Assembly (NCBI GenBank): GCA_963766295.1
Contig: CAVXYW010000002.1
Location: forward strand, 1 to 64,000
Direction: 5' to 3'
Source: JBBDRJ01 sp963766295
GTDB taxonomy: Bacteria; Actinomycetota; JAICYB01
Length of the DNA: 64,000 bases
Shown here: positions 34,699-42,936 of the stretch, in pieces
Layout: every line of letters starts with the position of its first letter
How positions within the stretch are numbered: the first letter of the stretch is position 1
Program-made: the position numbers and the translations under genes
Notes under the pieces: generated by a model
Seen by the model: the letters and a program-made list of their open reading frames with translations, nothing else
Told to the model about the DNA's origin: nothing
Database searches by the model: none

Positions 34699-35808
34699 TT
34701 AATTAGCGTAGCGGTCGTAGTACTTCGTTACCGCTTCGATCAGACCGGTTACGTAGCCCCCGCCGGCACACCCGCGACACCAGAGTGAGTCACGGATGGC
34801 CTCGGCCGTCCGCATCGCTTCTTCCCCCGCACGAAGCCGCGCGATGATCGGTTCATAACCGCGCCTGGGTAGCTCAACGGTGAGTTTCGAAGCCTCAACT
34901 CCCTGTTCCCTCGACCTGTAGTTCTTCACTCCGTGCGAGTTGTAGATCGTCGCGCCGGGCATGTCCTTTGTAGTCGCAAGAGGGTTCCATGTCGCTTGTG
35001 TTCCTTCGGACGCTTCCCACGCCACGATCGCGATCATGTTGTTGCGTGATCCGGGCGCTCCCAACGAGGCGAGGAACGAGGAAGCCCACTGTCCGTAGCT
35101 GATAGTCATGCCCTGTCCCGCGACTCGTCGCAGTCCTGCGAGAGCTGCGGGGCCGAGTTTCTCTGCGAGCTCGGCGACAAGAGCGAGCGCTTCGCCTCTC
35201 AGCCGCGCGAGGTTTGCCAGTGTCGCTTGCTGTCGAGCGAACACGTCGGTTACTGCGTTCTGCCTTGAACGGAGCGTAGCTACTTCTCCGGCTTGCGCTT
35301 TCTCCAGCTGTTTCTGTTCTTCCTGGATCTTGCGTAGCTCGGCTTCGACTTCCCGCGCATCGAGGACGAGCTGTCCATCCCGCTCTGCGGCGCGTCGTGC
35401 ATAGGACAAGCGTCCGATGAATTCACTGATGGTCGCAGAACCGAGAAAGACTCCGATCATGTCGAGCGGGCCCTGCTTGTATAGGCGTCGCACTCGGGTC
35501 CTGATCTGGTCGCGAAGCTTTTGGAGATCGGCCTTGACCTCGTCGACCTTCCCGGTCGTGGCCGCGAGGTCGTCGCGTATCCCGTTCAGGTTGCGTTGCT
35601 CTCGGCCGACCTGAGCCGAGAGGTTGCGGAGCTGCGCCTGCAGGCGGGAGGCCGATGCCTGCTCCTTGGTGATGCGGTCCTGCAAAGACGTCACGCGATC
35701 CCGGGCGGCCTGAAGATCGCCGACGGTCTGCCCTCGTGCCGGCGGAACGAGCCCGGCGGCCAAGGCAACGGCTGCGACCGCGGCCATCACCGATACGCGT
35801 GTCCTCAA
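34699..35808 (-). CDS. Secreted coiled-coil protein with lysozyme-like domain
   Basis: About 369 residues. The start is a TTG at 35808 giving RTRVSVMAAVAAVALAAG as signal peptide, cut near PPARGQT; ATG 35787 is an alternative. Residues 30-230 are a long coiled coil (DRVTSLQDRITKEQASASRL, AELRKIQEEQKQLEKAQAGE), as in CwlO/PcsB/RipA amino-terminal regions. The C-terminal domain has NNMIAIVAWEASEGTQATWN, NPLATT, SHGVKNYRSREQGVEASKL and GYEPIIARLRAGEEAM, which match a lysozyme-like lytic transglycosylase fold. It probably trims peptidoglycan, with the coiled coil as regulator. Followed by the TMEM175 gene. Confidence 0.75.
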   Translation of the reverse strand: MRTRVSVMAAVAAVALAAGLVPPARGQTVGDLQAARDRVTSLQDRITKEQASASRLQAQLRNLSAQVGREQRNLNGIRDDLAATTGKVDEVKADLQKLRDQIRTRVRRLYKQGPLDMIGVFLGSATISEFIGRLSYARRAAERDGQLVLDAREVEAELRKIQEEQKQLEKAQAGEVATLRSRQNAVTDVFARQQATLANLARLRGEALALVAELAEKLGPAALAGLRRVAGQGMTISYGQWASSFLASLGAPGSRNNMIAIVAWEASEGTQATWNPLATTKDMPGATIYNSHGVKNYRSREQGVEASKLTVELPRRGYEPIIARLRAGEEAMRTAEAIRDSLWCRGCAGGGYVTGLIEAVTKYYDRYAN

Positions 35809-35961
35809 GAGTCGATTCCTGTTCTCTAACGAGGGATCCTGCCCAAATAGGATTACCCACAAGGGCCACTTCTGCACTCAAGGGGCGAATCCCACCCTTG
35901 ACCTCGTAAGCTGAGGCGAATAAGACAGGGCAACTGTCGGGAACAAGCTAAGGGGACAGCC

Positions 35962-37260
35962 TTGGAACCAATCGAGAAATTCTCCATCGACGAGCTGAAC
36001 ATGTCCGACTTCGAGTTCTGGGGCATGCCCCACGCGGTACGAGAGGGCGCCTTCAAGACCCTTCGGCGCGAGCGGCCCATCGCCTACTTCGAGCTCCAGA
36101 TGCCGGAGGGCAACTCCGCCGGCATGCCGGACGATTTCTGGTCGGGCGGCGTCTACCTTCTGTCGAAGTACAAGGACATCGTGGACGCTTCGCGCCAGCC
36201 GGAGATCTTCTGTTCGGGACAGGGCGCGACGTCGGTCTTCGATATGCCGGCCGAGATGCGCGAGTACTTCGGTTCGATGATCGAGATGGACGACCCCAAG
36301 CACAAACGCCTTCGGGACATCGTCAACAAGGCGTTCACCGTGCGTCAGGTTCGGATGATCGAGGAGTACGTCGACCGCGCAGCGCGCGAAGTGATCGACT
36401 CGATCGGCCCGAAGGGTGAGGTCGACTTCGTCACCGAGTGTTCGTCGCGTCTTCCGCTTGAAGGTGATCTGCGACATGATGGGCGTCCCCGAGTCGCAGT
36501 ACGACTTCGTGTTCAACTCCTCGAACACGATCCTCGGTCTCGGCGATCCCGAGTACACGGCCGACATGGACAACCCGATGCCGGCAGCTCATGGCTGCTG
36601 CCATGGGACTCACCCAGCTGGCTACGGAGATGGCCGAGGCACGCGCCAAGGATCCGACGGATGACCTGATGTCGGCTCTCGTGCACGCCGAAGTCGACGG
36701 CTCACAAGCTCGCGCCGCACGAGCTCGGATCGTTCTTCATCCTCCTGTTGGTCGCCGGCAACGAGACGACCCGCAACGCGATCAGCTGGGGATTGAAGGC
36801 GCTGACCGAGAATCCCGATCAACGCAAGATCTGGATGGGCGACTTCGACGGCGTTCAGCGTCACGCTGTCGAGGAGATCGTCCGCTACGCGTCACCCGTG
36901 ATGTTCATGCGGCGCACGGTTACCCAAGACGGCGCCACGCTTTCCGGTCACGAGTTCAAGGAAGGCGACAAGCTGCTCATGTACTACATCTCGGGCAACC
37001 GCGACGAGGAAGTCTTCAAGGATCCGTACGCCTTCGACGTGAGGCGGGAGCCGAACAACCACATCGGCTTCGGTGGGCCCGGCCCCCATTTCTGTCTGGG
37101 TGCGAACCTCGCGCGCCAGGAGATCAAGGTGATGTTCAAGGATCTGTTCAAGTTCCTTCCGGACATCGAGATGTCTGGCGACGCACAGCATCTGTCGTCG
37201 AACTTCATAAACGGCATCAAGCACATGCCGGCTACGTTCTCGCCGCGCAAGGCTGCCTAG
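35962..37260 (+). pseudogene. Cytochrome P450, three frame changes
   Basis: Frames join into about 430 residues. From TTG 35962, with AAGGGGA before it: EPIEKFSIDELNMSDFEFWG and DDPKHKRLRDIVNKAFTVRQ; then, after CTTGAAGG (36457-36464), KVICDMMGVPESQYDFVFNS; then, near 36589, MAAAMGLTQLATEMAEARAK and DPTDDLMSALVHAE; then, near 36705, LLLVAGNETTRNAISWGLKA (I-helix), AVEEIVRYASPV (ExxR) and FGGPGPHFCLGANLAR (haem Cys). All three changes are +1. The start and motifs resemble the CYP125/CYP142 branch, which oxidises sterol or fatty side chains. Functional only if the frame changes are sequence errors; homology is certain. Confidence 0.88.
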
Positions 37261-37264
37261 CCGC

Positions 37265-38464
37265 GTGAGCATTCGTCCGGAGGAGCTTGGGTTCGACTCC
37301 GACAGGCTCGAGCGCGTAGCCGACCTGCTTCACGGCTACGTCGACGAAGGAAGGTTCGCGGGAACGGCGGTCATCGTTGGGCGGCGCGGCCAGGTCGCCT
37401 ATCGCGACACCTACGGAATGGCCGACATCGAGAACGGCCGCAAGCTCGAAGAGGACACGATCTTCCGCCTCTTCTCGATGACCAAGCCGATCGCTTCGAT
37501 CGCGCTCATGCAGCTGGTCGAAGAGGGAAAGGTGCTGCTGGAGAACCCGGTGCACCGATATATCCCGTCGTTCAAGGACGCTCGTGTCTTCAAGTCCGGT
37601 GACGCCGAGAACTACGAGACCGAGGAACCGCAGCGTCCGATGACGATCCACGACATCCTCACGCACATGTCGGGGCTCGGTTTCAGTCTCGGCGTGGATA
37701 CGGTCGCCGAGATCTACCGGAAGAACGGAATGGGGTTGGGCTTCCGGGGAATGGCCCTACCCGAGTACTGCGATCTGCTCGCGTCGTTACCGCTGGTCTT
37801 CCATCCAGGAACGCGCTGGCACTACGGCGCGTCGACAGATGTCGTGGGGCACGTGGTCGAGGTCGTCAGCGGGATGACGTTAGATCGGTATCTGGAGGAA
37901 CGCGTTTTCGCGCCGCTGGGGATGGTCGATACCGCGTTCTGGGTGCCGCCGGAGAAGCAGGAGCGCTTCGCGCAGAACTACATCCGGCGCGATCGCCGCC
38001 TCGAGCCGTTCCCGAGTGCCTACGACAAGCCGCCGAAGTTGCTGTCCGGCGCCGGTGGACTGGTCGGAACGATCGACGACTATCAGCGCTTCGCCACGTG
38101 TTTGGTTCGCGGCGGGGAGCTCGATGGTGTTCGCATCATCGGACGCAAGACGCTCGAGTACATGACGATGAACCACCTGCCCGGCGGCGCCGACCTACAA
38201 GAGATGGGACGCGAAAGTCCGGCCGAGGCGGCGATGCCCGGTGTCGGATTCGGACTCGGGTTTGGCGTCGTCATCGATCCGCCGTCGCAACGGTCCAACG
38301 CTTCCTTCGGTGAGTACCTATGGGGTGGCGCGGCGTCGACGAGCTTCTGGGTCGATCCGCTCGAAGAGCTCACCGTCGTCTTCATGACACAGCTGTTCCC
38401 CTCGGGGACGTATCCGATCCGTCCGCAGCTGCGGTGGGTCGTGAATCAGGCGCTGGTCGACTAG
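37265..38464 (+). CDS. Serine hydrolase, beta-lactamase/EstB fold
   Basis: A 399-residue class C-type fold. The Ser-x-x-Lys is in FRLFSMTKPIASIALMQL; the Tyr-x-Ser is in WHYGASTDVVGHVVE; the third element (HTG/KTG) is replaced by WGGAASTSFWVDP, as in esterases such as EstB rather than true beta-lactamases. No signal peptide is visible, so it acts in the cytoplasm. GTG 37265 begins 5 bp after the P450 stop, so both are one operon. Likely hydrolyses an ester produced or altered by the P450 step; this is inference. Confidence 0.9.
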   Translation: MSIRPEELGFDSDRLERVADLLHGYVDEGRFAGTAVIVGRRGQVAYRDTYGMADIENGRKLEEDTIFRLFSMTKPIASIALMQLVEEGKVLLENPVHRYIPSFKDARVFKSGDAENYETEEPQRPMTIHDILTHMSGLGFSLGVDTVAEIYRKNGMGLGFRGMALPEYCDLLASLPLVFHPGTRWHYGASTDVVGHVVEVVSGMTLDRYLEERVFAPLGMVDTAFWVPPEKQERFAQNYIRRDRRLEPFPSAYDKPPKLLSGAGGLVGTIDDYQRFATCLVRGGELDGVRIIGRKTLEYMTMNHLPGGADLQEMGRESPAEAAMPGVGFGLGFGVVIDPPSQRSNASFGEYLWGGAASTSFWVDPLEELTVVFMTQLFPSGTYPIRPQLRWVVNQALVD

Positions 38465-38526
38465 GCCCCCAACGGCGCAAACGTAGCCGGGAGTGAACAA
38501 CTGAACCTCGCGACGGTCACCGAAAC

Positions 38527-38564
38527 GGGACGGTATTAGTGAGAGATTTCACTAAGACCGTCCC
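38527..38564. terminator. 38-base hairpin, one mismatch, terminator- or operator-like
   Basis: GGGACGGTATTAGTGA (38527-38542), loop GAGATT, TCACTAAGACCGTCCC (38549-38564): 15 of 16 pairs match, and the only mismatch is at the ninth base. It stands 63 bp after the hydrolase stop and 114 bp before the substrate-binding protein gene. The following ATTTGGTT is weakly T-rich, so it may be an intrinsic terminator. Its inner part, TTAGTGA-N6-TCACTAA, could also serve as an operator. Confidence 0.5.
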
Positions 38565-38634
38565 ATTTGGTTGACGGTCCGAAAATTCATTCACTGGTGG
38601 TCCTGCGTTGCGATTGACGGCTACCCTCGAGTGA

Positions 38635-38650
38635 GTTAGTCCTGACTAAC
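38635..38650. promoter_or_regulatory. Operator-like palindrome P1 (GTTA-N8-TAAC)
   Basis: GTTAGTCCTGACTAAC has seven of eight pairs matched. It lies 27 bp before the ATG of the lipoprotein substrate-binding gene, where a repressor would block transcription. The half-sites and the following AT recur at 45763 and 57877 in the same order and with the same 8-base spacer. Confidence 0.5.
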
Positions 38651-38677
38651 ATCAACTTCTCGAGCGACGGAGAGGGC

Positions 38678-40144
38678 ATGGGGAGGCGAGCGGTTTTCGC
38701 GTTCGGATCGGTCCTCGCGCTGTTGCTCGTTGCCTGCTCGTCCACCAACGAGATCACCGCGCAGCGCTCGCTCACGGAAGGCTCGCTCGACAACGGTGCG
38801 GCCGAGCCGGGGGCGACGGCCGACCCCGGCACGAGCGGCAGCACACGCACAGTCACGACGGAAGGGACGCGCACCGCGGGTAACGGTCCGCAGGTCGTGC
38901 CCGGCGGAGGACCCGTCCGCATGGGACGCGGCATAACGGCCGGCAGCATCAAGATCGGTTTCAACATCACGAAGAACCTCAACGCAGCGCTGGCCGCCGT
39001 CGGGTTCGGGGGGCCGAGCATCGGTAACGACGAGCGGACGATCATCAACATCCTCGTCAAGCACTTCAACGATCACGGCGGCATCGCCGGACGAAAGATC
39101 ATCCCCGTCGTCTTCGATTACGACGCAACCCAAGCTCAGGGCTGGGACGCCCTCGCCGAGCAAGCGTGCTCGAAATTCGTGGACGACGAAGGAGTATTCG
39201 CTGCGGTCTCGGGACACGTCGGCGGCACCGACGCGTTACTGGCGTGCCTGGCCGAGGGACAGGTTCCTCTCATGCAGCAGAACCAGTGGCCGTACGACGG
39301 CGACTATCAACGACGTTACGCCGGCTATCTCTATCAGCCGAGTCGAATGCGTCCGGAACGATGGGTTCCCCAATACTTCGGAGGGCTAAAGGACGCCGGC
39401 TACTTCACTGCCGGCCACAAGCTCGGACTGATCCGGTTCGATTCACCGGTCTTCACGCGCATCGAGAAGATGATGCGGGACGACCTCGCCCGTCGCGGTC
39501 TGAAGTTCACCGACGTTTCGGTCATCAAAACGCCGCAGTCGGTCAGCCAGTTCAGCGCGATGGCCGGCGAGCTTTCGAACACGATCTTGCAGTTCCGAAG
39601 CAAGGGCATAACGCACGTCGTGTTCGACGAATACGCGTCGATCGTCCCGTTCTTCTTCCTCACGCAGGCCGAAGACCAGGGGTTCCGACCCCGGTATGGG
39701 TTCACGAGCATCAACCTGATGGGCACGTTGGAGGCACAGCACGGCAAGGAACAGCTGCATGGATCGATCGGTGTGAGCTGGCTGCCCGGTCAGGACTACG
39801 GCCGTGCGTTCCGGGAAGATCCGCGTTACGGGAAGGGCGGAGCTTTCGAAGAGTGCTTCGCGATCGTCGAAGCCGGCGGATACGACCGCAGCCGTCTGTA
39901 CGACGGCACCCATTGCGACAGCTTGTTCTTCCTCAAGAAAGCGCTCGAGCGCACCAACGACCTGACCGTGGCCGGCTTGCAAGCCTCGGCTGCGACGCTG
40001 GGAACGTCCTACGACTCCCCGTACACGTGGGCGACAAACTTTGGGTCCGGACGAACCGACGGTGCAAGCAAGACGATGCTCGCGAGGTACAACGACGCCT
40101 GCACGTGTTTCAAGTTCGACAACAAGCTGCGCGACGCGGGCTAG
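38678..40144 (+). CDS. ABC transporter substrate-binding lipoprotein, LivK-like (SBP-1)
   Basis: A 488-residue exported lipoprotein with lipobox LLVAC and Cys20. A Ser/Thr/Gly linker to about residue 80 ends PVRMGRGITAG. The ligand-binding fold is that of type I periplasmic-binding proteins: IKIGFNITKNLNAALAAVGF, HFNDHGGIAGRKIIPVVFDY, then SGHVGGTDALLACLAEGQVP and HVVFDEYASIVPFFFLTQ. It would present the ligand to the fused permease encoded on the opposite strand next to it. The C-terminus (NDACTCFKFDNKLRDAG) has two Cys in a pattern also seen in SBP-2. The end is CTAG, shared with the transporter gene. Confidence 0.9.
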   Translation: MGRRAVFAFGSVLALLLVACSSTNEITAQRSLTEGSLDNGAAEPGATADPGTSGSTRTVTTEGTRTAGNGPQVVPGGGPVRMGRGITAGSIKIGFNITKNLNAALAAVGFGGPSIGNDERTIINILVKHFNDHGGIAGRKIIPVVFDYDATQAQGWDALAEQACSKFVDDEGVFAAVSGHVGGTDALLACLAEGQVPLMQQNQWPYDGDYQRRYAGYLYQPSRMRPERWVPQYFGGLKDAGYFTAGHKLGLIRFDSPVFTRIEKMMRDDLARRGLKFTDVSVIKTPQSVSQFSAMAGELSNTILQFRSKGITHVVFDEYASIVPFFFLTQAEDQGFRPRYGFTSINLMGTLEAQHGKEQLHGSIGVSWLPGQDYGRAFREDPRYGKGGAFEECFAIVEAGGYDRSRLYDGTHCDSLFFLKKALERTNDLTVAGLQASAATLGTSYDSPYTWATNFGSGRTDGASKTMLARYNDACTCFKFDNKLRDAG

Positions 40145-42936
40145 CGGGCGGCCAGGCCGGACCTCTGGATAGTTCTTAGGTCTCCGCCCAGATAGGACTC
40201 GATCACCCTGGTGTTCGAGCGAACGCGCGCCGGTGTTCCGTCCGCGATAACCCTTCCGGACTCCATCGCGATGATTCGATCGGACAAGCCCATGATCAAC
40301 GGCATGTCGTGCTCGATGACGATGAGCGTCGTCCCCAAGTAGTCGCGCACCTGCTCGAGCAATCCGCCGAGGGCTTCCGTCTCGCGCTGAGCGACTCCCG
40401 ACGAGGGTTCGTCCAGAAGGAGAACTGTCGGTTCCAGAGCGAGCATGCAGGCGATCTCTGTGATGCGGCGCGTTCCCGTCGAGAGCTCCGAACAAGTCTT
40501 GTACTTGTAATCCTCCAGACCCATCAGCTCGACGATCTCCGCTGCGCGCTTCGAGCGTTGGCGTTCGGAGAAGTCGAGGCCGACGAGCGCGGGCATCACT
40601 CTGGTTGGGATCCGTCGCTCGAGCGAAAGTTGGACGGTCTCGAAGACGGTCATTGTGGGGAACAGCGACGCGTCTTGGAACGAGCGAATGAGCCCGAGCA
40701 TGCCGCGTCCTACCGGGCTCCAGGAGCTCACGTCGGATCCGCGGAAGGAGACCGTTCCTGCTTCGGGCTTCACGAAACCCGCGATGAGCTCGAACAGCGT
40801 CGTCTTACCGGCGCCGTTGGGACCGATTATCCCCAGAGTCTGGCCGCTGCGCACGGAGAACGAAACGTCGTCGACCGCGGTGACTCCGCCGTAGCGTTTC
40901 GTGAGCCCGGACACCGATAGGACGTCTGCGCGATCAGCGTTCTGTGCGGGGCGGCCGACCTTGGCTTTGCGAAGGAGTGATGGTGCGCGAGAAAAACCGT
41001 CCGTAGACGGATCAGGTGCCTTCTCTTCGGTGGTCACGGATTGACCGCGCGCGAACAGTCCGATGATGCGATCGCGTATAGGTCGCACGAGTGCGGCGAT
41101 CCCGCCGGGCACGTACAAGATCAGGATCAGCCAGCCGAGCTTCTGTGCAGCCAGCCCGGCGCTGTCCAAAGGAAGGAATTCTGGGATACCGATGATGTAG
41201 AAAGCGCCGATGAGCGGCCCGGCCAGGATGCCGATGCCACCGAGGACGCTCATCGCGACGATGTCGATGCTCGAGCCGACCGGGAAGGCCGTGCTCGACA
41301 ATCGCGAGAGTGCGTGACCGTAGACCGCGCCGCCGATGCCGGCGACGAAACCGGCTACCGCGAAGGCCTGGAGCTTCACGAAAGTTGTTGGGATGGTGAA
41401 AGCGCGCGCTGCGTCCTCGTTGTCGCGCACGGCGCGCAGCCTTCGCCCGAATCCGCTGCGCCACACGTTTCGCGCGATCCAGACGGCGATTACGACGAAG
41501 ATCAACGCGAATAGGTAGTACTCCTTGCCCGTGTTGAGGGGGTTGTTCCCGAGGATCGGGCGGCCCGGATCCTCGCCTTCGCCCAGCGTCCAATCCTGAG
41601 TCAACAGCCACGACTGGGCGGCAAGAGCGAAGGAAAGAGTTGCAACCGCGAGCATGAGACCGCGGATGCGCAATGCAGGAAGACCGATGAGCGCCGAAAC
41701 GCCGGCTGCGGTCAGTCCCGCCGTCAAAAACGCGAGGAAGAAGTTCCCGGTTTGCGCTGCCACGGCCGACGAAGCGACCGCACCCACAGCGGCGACGGCG
41801 AACTGCCCAAGTGAAAGCTGTCCGGCCAAACCCGTGACGATCCCGAGCGATATGCCCACCAATCCGAACGCGAGGATCACTACGAGGATCACTGCTGTTG
41901 CATTGGTTACGACCAACCCAAGGATCACAGCGAGGACGATGCCGGCGCCGGCGGTGATCCACCCGAGATTGCGGACCGCCCACACCTTTCGTAGCCCTTC
42001 GCTCAGCGGTGCCCACGGCTGAACGCTGGCCCAGCTTCCCTTCTCCTCTTCGCGTCCTCCGTAGCGCGGCTGTAGCACGAGCGCGAGCAGGATGATCACG
42101 AACAAGGCGGCCTCGACCAAGCCGCCGCCGGTGAAGTTCCACAACATCTCTTGCTCGAGGATCCCCACGGCAACACCGGCGCCCAGCGCGACGGGAAGAC
42201 TGCGCATGCGAGCGATGACGGCTGCCGCCAGTGCGCGCAGCAGCAAGCTCGGTCCAAGCGTTTCGCCGGTGATGAATCCTCGAGTAGGAAAGATGAGGAT
42301 CGCGGTGAAAGCGGAGACGGCACCGGCGATTGCCCACGAGAGAGTGGACATCCGTCCCGCCGAAACGCCGGCCATGCGTGCGGCGTCCGGGTTGTCGGCC
42401 GAGCCGCGGATGCCGATCCCGTAACGCGAGCGCCGCAAGAAGAGGGTGAGTGCGACAACGAGCACCGGGGTCAGGACGAGCATCCCGAAGTACGCCGGCG
42501 TTACCCGCAACGCGCCGACATCGAAGGACGGGAACCCGCTCGGCTGCGGATACGTACTGCCGGCCCGAGCCTGCTCGTTGAGGACGAAGGAGAAGAGAAG
42601 GAGGAACTGCGCGATCCCGAGAGTCGCAACGATCGACATCAGGTTCGGCACATTTCGCAAGCGCCGGACGACCGCGATCTCTGCTCCCGCACCGACGGCC
42701 GCCGACAGGGCAAGCGCACCGGGGAAGGCGACCCAGTAAGGGAGATCCCACTCGACGACGGCGACGCCGAGCACCGCTGCACCAAGTGCACCGATCTCGC
42801 CGTGCGCGAAGTTGATGAGACGGTTGGAACGGAAGACGAGTACGAGACCGACCGCGAGAAGGCCGTAAGTGATACCGGTGATCGTCCCGAGCAGCAGAAC
42901 GGGCCCGGTGATCTCGAAGCCGAAGATGTCGATCAT
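40141..42936 (-). CDS. LivH-LivM-LivG fusion: branched-chain-type ABC permease and ATPase
   Basis: A single 931-residue polypeptide holds three normally separate subunits. Residues 1 to about 300 are LivH-like (ITGITYGLLAVGLVLVFRSN, INFAHGEIGALGA); about 320-640 are LivM-like (GLVGISLGIVTGLAGQLSLG, RGLMLAVATLSFALAAQSWL, AFAVAGFVAGIGGAVYGHAL); about 675-931 are LivG-like with Walker A GPNGAGKTT, signature LSTGTRR and Walker B VLLLDEPSSGVAQRET. The signature has Thr for Gly-Gly (LSTGT). No frame break or internal start is evident. The ATG overlaps the stop of the MFS-LivF gene upstream. It imports the ligand captured by SBP-1 and perhaps SBP-2. Confidence 0.93.
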   Translation of the reverse strand: MIDIFGFEITGPVLLLGTITGITYGLLAVGLVLVFRSNRLINFAHGEIGALGAAVLGVAVVEWDLPYWVAFPGALALSAAVGAGAEIAVVRRLRNVPNLMSIVATLGIAQFLLLFSFVLNEQARAGSTYPQPSGFPSFDVGALRVTPAYFGMLVLTPVLVVALTLFLRRSRYGIGIRGSADNPDAARMAGVSAGRMSTLSWAIAGAVSAFTAILIFPTRGFITGETLGPSLLLRALAAAVIARMRSLPVALGAGVAVGILEQEMLWNFTGGGLVEAALFVIILLALVLQPRYGGREEEKGSWASVQPWAPLSEGLRKVWAVRNLGWITAGAGIVLAVILGLVVTNATAVILVVILAFGLVGISLGIVTGLAGQLSLGQFAVAAVGAVASSAVAAQTGNFFLAFLTAGLTAAGVSALIGLPALRIRGLMLAVATLSFALAAQSWLLTQDWTLGEGEDPGRPILGNNPLNTGKEYYLFALIFVVIAVWIARNVWRSGFGRRLRAVRDNEDAARAFTIPTTFVKLQAFAVAGFVAGIGGAVYGHALSRLSSTAFPVGSSIDIVAMSVLGGIGILAGPLIGAFYIIGIPEFLPLDSAGLAAQKLGWLILILYVPGGIAALVRPIRDRIIGLFARGQSVTTEEKAPDPSTDGFSRAPSLLRKAKVGRPAQNADRADVLSVSGLTKRYGGVTAVDDVSFSVRSGQTLGIIGPNGAGKTTLFELIAGFVKPEAGTVSFRGSDVSSWSPVGRGMLGLIRSFQDASLFPTMTVFETVQLSLERRIPTRVMPALVGLDFSERQRSKRAAEIVELMGLEDYKYKTCSELSTGTRRITEIACMLALEPTVLLLDEPSSGVAQRETEALGGLLEQVRDYLGTTLIVIEHDMPLIMGLSDRIIAMESGRVIADGTPARVRSNTRVIESYLGGDLRTIQRSGLAAR

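Noticed and set aside
36457..36464. Programmed +1 frameshifting as the main explanation for the broken genes
   Set aside because: The affected families have no known recoding, sites differ widely, two points need -1, and CTTGAAGG occurs elsewhere without a shift; sequencing insertion fits better. Kept as an alternative in the findings.
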